Origin: CAYVAP01 sp964343195
GTDB taxonomy: Bacteria > Bacteroidota > Bacteroidia > J057
NCBI GenBank assembly: GCA_964343195.1
Contig: CAYFIR010000157.1
Location: 1 to 13,830 of the forward strand
DNA: 13,830 nucleotides
Direction: 5' to 3'
This document shows positions 1 to 7,880 of this stretch, in pieces. How positions within the stretch are numbered: position 1 is the stretch's first letter; each line of letters opens with the position of its first letter. The position numbers and the translations under genes were made by a program. The notes beneath the pieces were generated by a model. The model was given only the letters and a program-made list of their open reading frames with translations. It did not search any database and was not told where the DNA came from.

Positions 1-69
1 GAAAACGGAATGGTCAGTAACATGGGAACTTTGAACCGCGAAACTAATGACTAGTAGTATGCCTGTCCC

Positions 70-1659
70 CTATCCCCTAACCGGCTCCACCATGATCACA
101 TCCTCCCGATCTACGGCCACGAGCCCGGGGGGATCGCCTTTGCGCTTGCGGATGTACTTGCGGGGGGTGTACTGTACGGGGACGAGGGTGTCGTTTTTGC
201 GTTTGGAATAATAGGCGGCAAGCTGTGCGGCGTACTCCAGCACGGTGATGGGCAGTTCCTTGCCGGGGCGCTGCCGGATGATGACGTGGGAGCCAGTTAC
301 GTCTTTGGCGTGGAGCCACAAGTCGTTTTTGTGGGCAAATTTGAAGCTTAATTCGTCGTTGTTGCGTGCGCTGCGGCCCACAAAAATCTCGTAGCCTTCC
401 AGCCGAAAGTGGCGGAAGGGGTAACGTTCTTCCTCCTGGGCTTTTTGCTCCTTGATGACGGTTTTTGAGACCTGCTTCAGCGCCTTGATCGGCTCAAGGT
501 CAAAGCCGTTATCCCCCAGAGGCAGCTCCTCCGGATCGGTGAGGTGCCGGAACTGATCCCATTTTTCCTCAGCTTCGAGCAGTTTCTCCTCGATGTCGCC
601 CAGTTGCTCCTTGAGGTAACTGAGCTTCTGGCGGCGCTGCTTGTGCTTGTCATAGTAGCGTTTGGCGTTGTCCTGCGGCGAAAGCTGCGGGTCGAGCTTC
701 ACTTCCACCTCTCCGCCGAGGTAGAGGTCTTCGAGGGCGATCTTCTCGGTGTCGGGCGGTATCTGGTGGAGATTAGCCATGATCAGGTGGCCGATTTCCT
801 CTGGATTGCGCTGGGTTTCGAGCTGCTCGATGTTCTCGAGGTAGGAGTTGTAGACCTTCTGGTACTTGTCATAGGGCTGCTTGGCGTGGCGCTGTACCTG
901 CTTGTAGCTGCTCTTGTAGTGGGTGTACTGAAAGTGGCACTTGAGCCAGAGCGACAGCCCCGCCCGTATGCCCTGCACGGGCAACACTTCCTCTTCGCTG
1001 TCGGGCCGAAACAGCCAAAAGCGGATTTTTCCCTTCTCCTTCTGGATGAAAAACTGCTCATCCTGGGCTTCCGCCACTGTCTGCTCAAAAGCGGCCCGGA
1101 AGTCCGCCCCGTCCTTCATCAGCACCAAAATTCGCCGTGCAAACTGCTTGTCGTAGATCAGCGAAACCTGCCGCAGGGCTTCCTGAATCTGCCGCTTGCT
1201 GGGGGCGACTTCCTGGTTGAGGACGCTGAGGTCAGCTTCTCCCGGCGTTTCCGCATATTCCCAGTCCTCCTCGTGTCGGTGGTCAAACATGGCGGTGATC
1301 TCGCCTCCGTGGCGCAAGAGGACATTGGCCATGGTGCCATGCATCTTGAGGATAAGCTGGTGGTCATCGCTCAGTTCCAGGATGAGCTCGCGCTCGTGGG
1401 CGACGGCATAGGCTCGCTTCAGCGTAAGGCCATAGATGCCTTCGAAGAGATCGACGACGTTTTTCCGTGCCTTGGCAAATTCCCGAACGGGCACGACGTA
1501 GGTGTCGGGTGTGTTGCAGCCGATGCGCAGGTAGCCCTCGGGCCAGGCGAGGATCAGCTCATTGCGGCTCTGGGAAAAGCATTCCACCACGGGCTCTCCC
1601 TGGTACTGCCGGGTGAGGTGCTCGCTGAGGTGCTGGAGGGTGTAGTGGTGAAAATGCAT
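70..1659 (-). CDS. rqcH: RqcH/Rqc2-type NFACT ribosome quality control protein
   Basis: The 529-residue protein has the NFACT layout: an N-terminal NFACT-N domain (about 1-230, with the M-H-G-T-M-A-N-V-L-L stretch near 105-114), a charged coiled-coil middle (about 270-400), and a C-terminal NFACT-R domain (about 422-529) with the signature VGRSARNNDELSFK and the segment NDLWLHAKDVTGSHVII. In the family (bacterial RqcH, yeast Rqc2) this protein binds obstructed 50S subunits carrying peptidyl-tRNA and directs C-terminal alanine tailing of stalled chains. The start is the ATG at 1659-1657; no competing start lies upstream in a conserved region. Where the family's Asp-Arg pair is expected, this protein appears to read H88-E89-R90. 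It is a monocistronic minus-strand gene. Older annotations of relatives call it fibronectin-binding protein or DUF814 protein. Family assignment is secure; retention of tailing activity is inferred. Confidence 0.93.
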   Translation of the reverse strand: MHFHHYTLQHLSEHLTRQYQGEPVVECFSQSRNELILAWPEGYLRIGCNTPDTYVVPVREFAKARKNVVDLFEGIYGLTLKRAYAVAHERELILELSDDHQLILKMHGTMANVLLRHGGEITAMFDHRHEEDWEYAETPGEADLSVLNQEVAPSKRQIQEALRQVSLIYDKQFARRILVLMKDGADFRAAFEQTVAEAQDEQFFIQKEKGKIRFWLFRPDSEEEVLPVQGIRAGLSLWLKCHFQYTHYKSSYKQVQRHAKQPYDKYQKVYNSYLENIEQLETQRNPEEIGHLIMANLHQIPPDTEKIALEDLYLGGEVEVKLDPQLSPQDNAKRYYDKHKQRRQKLSYLKEQLGDIEEKLLEAEEKWDQFRHLTDPEELPLGDNGFDLEPIKALKQVSKTVIKEQKAQEEERYPFRHFRLEGYEIFVGRSARNNDELSFKFAHKNDLWLHAKDVTGSHVIIRQRPGKELPITVLEYAAQLAAYYSKRKNDTLVPVQYTPRKYIRKRKGDPPGLVAVDREDVIMVEPVRG

Positions 1660-1744
1660 GGGGCGAAGATAAGACTTTGAGAGATTGGGATGCTGAGAGA
1701 GGGGAAGAAAGAAGTCAGACCACCATGCTGTCAGACCGCTTCGT

Positions 1745-1760
1745 TGTCAGAGGCCAGATA
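1745..1760 (+). repeat. 16-bp direct repeat, left copy flanking the toxin-antitoxin module
   Basis: TGTCAGAGGCCAGATA occurs here and again exactly at 2631-2646. The preceding 40-50 bases of the two copies also look loosely alike (both begin with ggggaaga and contain gaagt and atgct). The two copies bracket the toxin-antitoxin pair and may mark an inserted or duplicated segment. Confidence 0.6.
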
Positions 1761-1831
1761 AGATGAATTGTATGAATGTCAGAACGATCTCTTTTTCTTC
1801 AAATTCGTTATATTCAATAAAAATTGTTTCA

Positions 1832-2065
1832 ATGACTCTCTCCTTTTCTGATGAATTGATCCGGCAGGCGAACCTCACTGAAGCGGAACTTCGCATGGAA
1901 CTCGCACTGCGGCTATTCCAAACTCAAAGATTGAGCTTTGGGCAGGCTCGTCGTGTGGCAGGAGTGGACGTGATTACCTTTCAGAAAGCGCTTGCGGAGA
2001 ATCGTATCCCTCTTCACTACGACGTAGATGATTTCGAAGCTGACCTGAAAAAATCGCTGACGTGA
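1832..2065 (+). CDS. UPF0175 family antitoxin-like protein
   Basis: The 77-residue protein starts MTLSFSDELIRQANLTEAE and contains ELALRLFQTQRLSFGQARRVAGVDVITFQKAL, the pattern of UPF0175 proteins: a short N-terminal segment, then a helix-turn-helix-like region in which a helix with LSxGxAxxxAG precedes the recognition helix. An upstream in-frame ATG at 1763 would add 23 residues that do not resemble the family and lie in AT-rich intergenic DNA, so the ATG at 1832 is preferred. The stop overlaps the start of the next gene by 4 bases (GTGA), so the two are probably translationally coupled. UPF0175 genes commonly precede DUF3368 PIN genes, and this one is inferred to be the antitoxin and likely autorepressor. 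No clear promoter was found upstream. Confidence 0.85.
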   Translation: MTLSFSDELIRQANLTEAELRMELALRLFQTQRLSFGQARRVAGVDVITFQKALAENRIPLHYDVDDFEADLKKSLT

Positions 2066-2550
2066 TCATTGTCTCTGATACCACGGCTCTGAGTACTCTT
2101 TTCCTCATGGAGAGGTTAGATTGGTTGGCCAACCTTTTTGGAGAAGTATTGATTCCGCAAGCTGTTTTTGAAGAACTTCAGGAATTAGGGAAAGTTGGAC
2201 ACGACATATCTGTCTTCGAAAAATCTAGTTGGCTGAAAGTCGAACAGGTTCAAGATGCTGATCTTGTAACCAGACTGCTGGCTGATTTGGACATTGGGGA
2301 GAGCGAGGCGATTGTGCTGGCATTAGAGACCAAGGCAGATTTTCTACTTATTGATGAGCGAAAGGGAAGTCAGAAAGCGTCCGAAATGGGGGTGTCCACT
2401 ATTGGACTATTGCGCGTTGTCCTGGAGCTAAAAGATCGGGGGATAATACCTGCCGTCAAACCTGTCTTGGATGATATGCGCAAAACGGGTGGATTTTGGC
2501 TTAGTAAGACCCTCTATCAGCGGGTTTTGGCAGCTGCTAGAGAAACCTGA
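2062..2550 (+). CDS. DUF3368 family PIN-domain protein, probable toxin nuclease
   Basis: The 162-residue protein begins at a GTG overlapping the stop of the antitoxin gene. It has the acidic residues of a PIN fold: D6 in SDTTALSTL, E38 in AVFEEL, E82 in GESEAIVLAL and D98 in LLIDERKG. The GESEAI and LLIDERKGxxxA blocks followed by GLLRVVLELKDRG are typical of DUF3368. PIN toxins are metal-dependent RNases, often acting on tRNA or mRNA; the target of this one cannot be read from sequence. All four acidic residues are intact, so there is no sign of decay. Together with its partner it forms a VapBC-like module, flanked by direct repeats and sitting between unrelated housekeeping genes, which suggests horizontal acquisition. 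Confidence 0.88.
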   Translation: MIIVSDTTALSTLFLMERLDWLANLFGEVLIPQAVFEELQELGKVGHDISVFEKSSWLKVEQVQDADLVTRLLADLDIGESEAIVLALETKADFLLIDERKGSQKASEMGVSTIGLLRVVLELKDRGIIPAVKPVLDDMRKTGGFWLSKTLYQRVLAAARET

Positions 2551-2630
2551 ATTGCCATTTTCTCGGAGTCAACTAATGAGGGGGAAGAGTAGAAGTGAGA
2601 CTCCCGATGCTCGGGGCAGGCTGCCTGCGC

Positions 2631-2646
2631 TGTCAGAGGCCAGATA
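2631..2646 (+). repeat. 16-bp direct repeat, right copy flanking the toxin-antitoxin module
   Basis: This is an exact second copy of the sequence at 1745-1760. It sits in the roughly 270-base noncoding stretch between the PIN gene and nuoM, which otherwise holds only short hairpin-like sequences (for example CCGC-tat-GCGG near 2700) and one copy of a palindrome also found near the tRNA genes. Confidence 0.6.
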
Positions 2647-2657
2647 GGTTAGGATGC

Positions 2658-2670
2658 CAGACTGGTCTGA
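2658..2670. repeat. Palindromic repeat CAGACTGGTCTGA, copy 1
   Basis: The 13-mer contains CAGAC-TG-GTCTG, an inverted repeat with a 2-base centre. The same 13 bases recur at 4655-4667, so the two copies lie on either side of nuoM. It could be a small dispersed intergenic repeat or a regulator-binding site. Confidence 0.45.
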
Positions 2671-2820
2671 TGTACCTCGACTGCACTCCCCGATTCTTCC
2701 GCTATGCGGCATCCATGATCGGGATCTTCGACAGCACAAGTCTCGTAGCGCAGCGGTCTCAGCATAACTTTCAACTTCCAACCTTGAACTTTCAACCGAC
2801 CTTTTCCTAACTTGTCCGGC

Positions 2821-4443
<1,623 letters not shown>

Positions 4444-4502
4444 GGGCTTCTCTGTATATGCAGAGTCACTTTTCCGGGTTTAGTATGTCAAATTGTATGC
4501 AC

Positions 4503-4535
4503 AAAAAAGCCCACAACATCAAGTTGCGGGCTTTT
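4503..4535. terminator. Bidirectional intrinsic terminator between nuoM and tRNA-Pro
   Basis: Arms at 4505-4517 and 4523-4535 form a 13-bp stem with one G-U pair and a 5-base loop. On the minus strand the stem ends in a run of six T (4508-4503), making a strong terminator for the tRNA-Pro transcript, which ends at 4541. On the plus strand it ends in TTTT and can stop nuoM transcription 60 bases after its stop codon. Confidence 0.8.
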
Positions 4536-4540
4536 CAGTG

Positions 4541-4615
4541 TCGAGGTGGCAGGATTCGAACCTGCGACCCCCTGCTCCCAAAGCAGGTGCGCTAACCGGG
4601 CTGCGCTACACCTCG
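4541..4615 (-). tRNA. tRNA-Pro (anticodon UGG)
   Basis: Read on the minus strand this folds as a full cloverleaf: acceptor arms CGAGGTG/CACCTCG, D arm GCGC/GCGC, anticodon stem CCTGC/GCAGG around the loop TTTGGGA (anticodon TGG), and T arm GCAGG-TTCGAAT-CCTGC. The discriminator base is A at 4541. CCA is not encoded and must be added after transcription. An intrinsic terminator follows directly. No good promoter match was seen directly upstream, so it may be read from the tRNA-Ser promoter. Confidence 0.97.
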
Positions 4616-4654
4616 TATTTTATGTTCACTCTTCTGAAATCTTTAGTCTCTATT

Positions 4655-4667
4655 CAGACTGGTCTGA
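4655..4667. repeat. Palindromic repeat CAGACTGGTCTGA, copy 2
   Basis: This is identical to 2658-2670. Here the symmetry extends to TTCAGAC-TG-GTCTGAA (4653-4668). It lies about 40 bases upstream of tRNA-Pro, between the two tRNA genes. Confidence 0.45.
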
Positions 4668-4693
4668 AGATTTCCCTACTCCCCGGGAATTTT

Positions 4694-4725
4694 AAACCTC
4701 GCAGGTCCCAAAACCTACGAGGTTT
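4694..4725. repeat. REP-like hairpin between the tRNA genes
   Basis: AAACCTCGCAGGT (4694-4706) and ACCTACGAGGTTT (4713-4725) form 13-bp arms with one mismatch or wobble around a 6-base loop. From memory, similar acc-tcg-cag-gt hairpins are common between genes in Bacteroidota genomes. It lacks a clean T-run on the minus strand, so it is better called a repeat than a terminator, though it could act as a processing or transcript-end structure for tRNA-Ser. Confidence 0.6.
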
Positions 4726-4738
4726 CCCTCTTTTTAAG

Positions 4739-4826
4739 CGGTGAGGGAGGGATTCGAACCCTCGGTACCCGGTAGGGGTACGGCAGTTTAGCAAACTACT
4801 GGTTTAAGCCACTCACCCACCTCACC
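4739..4826 (-). tRNA. tRNA-Ser (anticodon GCU)
   Basis: This is an 88-nt class II tRNA on the minus strand. The acceptor arms are GGTGAGG/CCTCACC, the anticodon stem GTAGT/ACTGC encloses the loop TTGCTAA (anticodon GCT), a long variable arm follows (GTACCCCTACCGGGTAC), and the T arm is GAGGG-TTCGAAT-CCCTC. The discriminator is G, as expected for serine tRNAs. CCA is not encoded. Confidence 0.97.
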
Positions 4827-4837
4827 GTTTGGAAGGG

Positions 4838-4869
4838 CAAAGATAGATAAGCTGCCCTGAACTGCAAAA
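4838..4869 (-). promoter_or_regulatory. Bacteroidota-type promoter of tRNA-Ser
   Basis: On the minus strand TTTTG (4869-4865), a 19-base spacer and TATCTTTG (4845-4838) match the Bacteroidota consensus of a TTTG -33 box and a TAnnTTTG -7 box with near-ideal spacing. The predicted start lies only a few bases before the tRNA 5' end at 4826. It may also drive tRNA-Pro, about 125 bases further on. Confidence 0.7.
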
Positions 4870-5022
4870 GAAAATTTTAAGAAAATTGACCTGCAGTGAA
4901 GATTATTACGAAACCCCCGCCATTGGGTTGGGAAACAGTCACAAATAGCGGCATGGCTGTTGATACATCGCTCAAAATGGCTTATGTTCTGTGGCAATAC
5001 AGTATGCCAAAGCTTCCAACTC

Positions 5023-5172
5023 GTGGCTCGATACATCATCCGACGGTTCTTCCTGGCTATTCCAGTCATCATCCTGAGCACTCTGCTGATTTTTCTTTTT
5101 GGGTGGGCTACCTCCAGCCCGGCAGAAAGGCGGTGTCAGGAGTTGATTGGAACAACGATTCAGGTGGGGTAG
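5023..5172 (+). pseudogene. N-terminal fragment of ABC permease (DppB type), cut by in-frame TAG
   Basis: GTG 5023 opens ARYIIRRFFLAIPVI followed by a hydrophobic run ending LLIFLFGWA, the classic N-terminus and first membrane helix of DppB/OppB permeases. The frame stops at TAG 5170-5172, but the same frame continues without a shift into the rest of the permease (5206-6375). The simplest reading is one gene, 5023-6375, broken by a single substitution (for example TGG or CAG to TAG) or by a base-call error. Earlier in-frame starts exist (ATG 4984, TTG 4960) but add residues unlike the family. Without this piece the downstream product lacks its first helix. Confidence 0.6.
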
Positions 5173-5205
5173 CTGGACTCCTGTATCATTTCCCAAACTG
5201 AGCGG

Positions 5206-6375
5206 TTGGGAACGGCAAATGCTCCATTCTACTTCTCTGTTCGGCCTATGGCAGTTCCAGAAGAGTTTGGGCGGTACCGGGAATCGACTCGCCGAAAATT
5301 TCTTGAATCCTACCTGGCACAATATGGCTGCTGGGGGGAGGTCCTGGCCTTTGAGGAAGCCTGCAGGCGTGCCGATGCGGCAATCCCAGCCAGACTACGA
5401 GGAAATGACCACCTGGTGGGAAGGTCAATGAATGAGTTGATGGTGACCGCCGATCCGGCTCGCTTTTCGGGTTTGGCCCCCCTGATTGCAAAAGGCTTGC
5501 AGGGAACCTCTGCGAAAAAAGCCTGGGAGCGGGTGGAAGATGCTCACCACAAAATGGAACAACAAAAAGCCCGCTGGCGATACTTGGTGCCTGCTTTTCA
5601 TTGGCACGGAACCCAAAATCAGTACCATAAATGGTGGGTGGACTTCTTGTATAACGGAGGTGGCTGTTCATGGGCCGATGAAAGGAAACAGGTACTCCCG
5701 ATGATCTGGAAGGCCATAGGGGTAACCCTGCCTTATACGATTATGGCGCTGCTGATCACATTTTTGTTGGGAATAGGGGCAGGGTATATCGGTGGGAGGT
5801 ATGCGTTTCACTGGCCGGACCAATGGCTGGGAGGACTGGGCTTCTCCGTTCAGGCTGTTCCCTCATTCTGGCTGGCGACGCTCATCATGCTGGAATGCTC
5901 AGAATGGGGTAACTACCAACTTTTCTGGACCAATGTGCCCGCAAGCGAAAAGCCTATTAACTACCTGCTACCTGTGATCGCATACACCTATGGCAGTTGG
6001 GCGGTGATGGGGCGATTGATCCGCAACCGTCTTCTCGAAATCGGTGCTACTGATTTCATGCGGACCGCCAGGGCCAAGGGGCTGGGACTTTCACAGGCCA
6101 CGTGGAAGCATGGGCTTCCACACACCTGGACCATCGTGGCTACCCTGTTGGGAGGCAGTTTGCCAGGGCTCATTGCAGGTTCGGTGGTGGTAGAAGCCGT
6201 GTTTGGGATTGATGGTGGGGTGGGCACCCTGATTCTGAGTTCCATATTCGAAGGAGATATACCCGTGATGATGGGAATATTCACCCTGACCGCTATGCTG
6301 ACGGTGCTGGGATACCTGCTGTCAGACCTGCTGTATGTTCTGGTTAACCCTCAAATGATGGATTCAGCTTCATGA
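5206..6375 (+). CDS. ABC transporter permease, DppB/OppB type (body of a gene split by an upstream in-frame stop)
   Basis: The frame open from TTG 5206 encodes 389 residues. A long hydrophilic stretch (about 1-165) precedes a hydrophobic transport domain (about 168-385) that ends like binding-protein-dependent permeases. The cytoplasmic EAA-type loop reads TARAKGLG, then HGLPHTWTIVATLLGG (about 283-315), followed by GSVVVEAVF and GLLL-like helices. In relatives this subunit pairs with a DppC-type permease and ABC ATPases to import peptides, nickel or other ligands. The hydrophilic stretch between helices 1 and 2 is far longer than in typical DppB. The gene overlaps the next permease by ATGA (6372-6375), showing coupled translation. 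TTG 5206 may not be a genuine start: it only marks the open frame after TAG 5170. If the stop is real, the transporter may be inactive. The ligand is unknown. Confidence 0.8.
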   Translation: MGTANAPFYFSVRPMAVPEEFGRYRESTRRKFLESYLAQYGCWGEVLAFEEACRRADAAIPARLRGNDHLVGRSMNELMVTADPARFSGLAPLIAKGLQGTSAKKAWERVEDAHHKMEQQKARWRYLVPAFHWHGTQNQYHKWWVDFLYNGGGCSWADERKQVLPMIWKAIGVTLPYTIMALLITFLLGIGAGYIGGRYAFHWPDQWLGGLGFSVQAVPSFWLATLIMLECSEWGNYQLFWTNVPASEKPINYLLPVIAYTYGSWAVMGRLIRNRLLEIGATDFMRTARAKGLGLSQATWKHGLPHTWTIVATLLGGSLPGLIAGSVVVEAVFGIDGGVGTLILSSIFEGDIPVMMGIFTLTAMLTVLGYLLSDLLYVLVNPQMMDSAS

Positions 6376-7757
6376 AACCAAAAGTGGCTACATATGGAGA
6401 GTCAACCGGATCCCATTGGGGAATGAGGCTGCTTAGAGGGGGAGCCATGGGTTGGTTAATTCTCGTGGGGCTGACCGGGCTATTGGCGGATTTTCTGGCA
6501 TCTTCTCAGCCATTCATGGTGGAGGTGAATGGCCAAACCGAGTATCCCTGGTTTCACCCAGACGATAGCCTGCAACTATACACTGCTCCGAGCTGGACCC
6601 AGCCTGTATTGACACAGAACAAGGAAGCCGAGTGGCTGGCACAACCACTGGAAGGGGGAGTTTGGCCCCTGATACCTTATGGGGAAACCTTTGAATCGCC
6701 TGATGTGGCTGATTTGAAGCCAGGGACAGCATACCGGGAAGTTGCTACAGGGATTGGTGCCAGAGACTCGAGCCGGTTCCGGCACCTGCTGGGTACGAAT
6801 GGGAAGGGGGATGATGTGGCAGCTCTATTAATCCATGGTGCCCGACATTCCCTGTGGCCTGCGGTTATCGGAAGTACCCTGGCCTGGGTACTGGGTTTTG
6901 TACTGGGAGGAATGGCCGCGCTTTTACAGCAGGCGTTGTTCCGGGTGCGGATTTCCTGGCTGGCAGGGCAAACCCTCGTTTGGGGTGCAGCCTGGTTCTG
7001 GGGCTGGCGAGTCCGGCTGGCCTATGGCCTGGGAGAAGAGCAGGCGTTCCAGGCTGCGGGCCTGATGTTGGTGGCAGGTGGTTTGGGAACCTATCTGGTC
7101 AATGTCTGGAGTTCCCGTCGTATGATTCGCGGAAAAAAAGAAGAGTGGGGCTTCAATTTGCGCATAGGACAAGTGCTGGACCGGGTATTGGAAACCTTTG
7201 ACTCGATTCCTGCCCTGCTACTGGCATTGGGAGCCATCTCACTTGTTGGATCGGCAATGGCGCGTTGGGAAGTAATGCTTCTCCTGGGAATGCTCGGTTG
7301 GGTAGGAATCGCGAGGGTTGTCAGGGGGGAAGTAATGGACCTCATGACCAGACCTTATATAGAAGCTGGAAGGGTCGTCGGGGCTGGGCGGTATCGGCTG
7401 TTTTTTCGACATCTTCTACCCAATGTCGGACCTACCCTGATTGTGCTTTGGGTGGTAGGAGTTGGCTCCTTTCTTTTGGTGGAAAGTACGCTGTCCTTTC
7501 TGGACATCATTTCTGCGGACTACGACAGTTGGGGGAGTATGCTGGGACAGATTGAAGGGAATGAGGGGCGCTGGTGGCTGGTCATTCCTCCCGGTCTGCT
7601 CATATTTTTGACCGTTTTGGCCCTGAATATCCTGGCTGAGTGGCTACAGGAACGTAGTTTGCCACAAAACAGGAAGGAGAGCGGCAAGAAGTGGGGATTC
7701 GGACTTGGAGGCATGTGGGCAGGGCAGTTTTGGCGAAACAACCGTTCGCGCGAATAA
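6372..7757 (+). CDS. ABC transporter permease, DppC/OppC type, with long N-terminal insertion
   Basis: The 461-residue protein has a first membrane helix at about 24-44, a hydrophilic segment of roughly 90 residues (about 45-137), then HLLGTNGKGDDVAALLIHGARHSL (138-161), which corresponds to the HxLGTDxxGRDVxSRxxxGxRxSL motif of DppC permeases. The EAA loop YIEAGRVVGAG...HLLPNVGPT lies at about 329-355, followed by SFLLVESTLSFLD and a C-terminal helix. Between the first core helices there is extra hydrophobic material (about 190-245). Typical DppC proteins have about 300 residues, so this is clearly enlarged. It is coupled to the upstream permease by a 4-base overlap. No ATPase or binding protein is in the window; the system would have to use partners encoded elsewhere. 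The substrate cannot be named from sequence. Confidence 0.88.
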   Translation: MKPKVATYGESTGSHWGMRLLRGGAMGWLILVGLTGLLADFLASSQPFMVEVNGQTEYPWFHPDDSLQLYTAPSWTQPVLTQNKEAEWLAQPLEGGVWPLIPYGETFESPDVADLKPGTAYREVATGIGARDSSRFRHLLGTNGKGDDVAALLIHGARHSLWPAVIGSTLAWVLGFVLGGMAALLQQALFRVRISWLAGQTLVWGAAWFWGWRVRLAYGLGEEQAFQAAGLMLVAGGLGTYLVNVWSSRRMIRGKKEEWGFNLRIGQVLDRVLETFDSIPALLLALGAISLVGSAMARWEVMLLLGMLGWVGIARVVRGEVMDLMTRPYIEAGRVVGAGRYRLFFRHLLPNVGPTLIVLWVVGVGSFLLVESTLSFLDIISADYDSWGSMLGQIEGNEGRWWLVIPPGLLIFLTVLALNILAEWLQERSLPQNRKESGKKWGFGLGGMWAGQFWRNNRSRE

Positions 7758-7825
7758 TCAACCACTGAGGCTTTGAAATCTTCCGTTGATCCATTATTTC
7801 AGTTGCTTGAAGCTCAACTTTCGGA

Positions 7826-7859
7826 TTTGCTCAGATTTAATGGGAATTTTGTAGTTTAA
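7826..7859 (+). promoter_or_regulatory. Possible Bacteroidota-type promoter before the bat genes
   Basis: TTTG (7826-7829), a 22-base spacer and TAGTTTAA (7852-7859; 6 of 8 positions shared with TAnnTTTG, counting the free ones) lie just upstream of the GTG start at 7881. The match is partial, the spacer is at the long end of the allowed range, and a leader of about 15 bases would be short. Confidence 0.3.
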
Positions 7860-7880
7860 ACTAGCAAAACGCGGTATCAG

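Noticed and set aside
544..1680. 378-codon open frame on the plus strand
   Set aside because: It lies wholly antisense to the secure RqcH gene, is leucine/valine-rich with no recognisable domain, and follows from codon bias of the opposite strand.
1795..1831. Possible promoter (TATATTCA) before the antitoxin gene
   Set aside because: It has two mismatches in the conserved TTTG part and no TTTG box at suitable distance upstream.
2765..2772. TAACTTTC as a -7 box for nuoM
   Set aside because: It is close to TAnnTTTG, but no -33 TTTG lies 17-23 bases upstream.
4493..4744. 83-codon plus-strand frame across the tRNA genes
   Set aside because: It runs through tRNA-Pro and its terminator. Its SRWQDSNLRPPAPKAG segment is the well-known mistranslation of an antisense tRNA.
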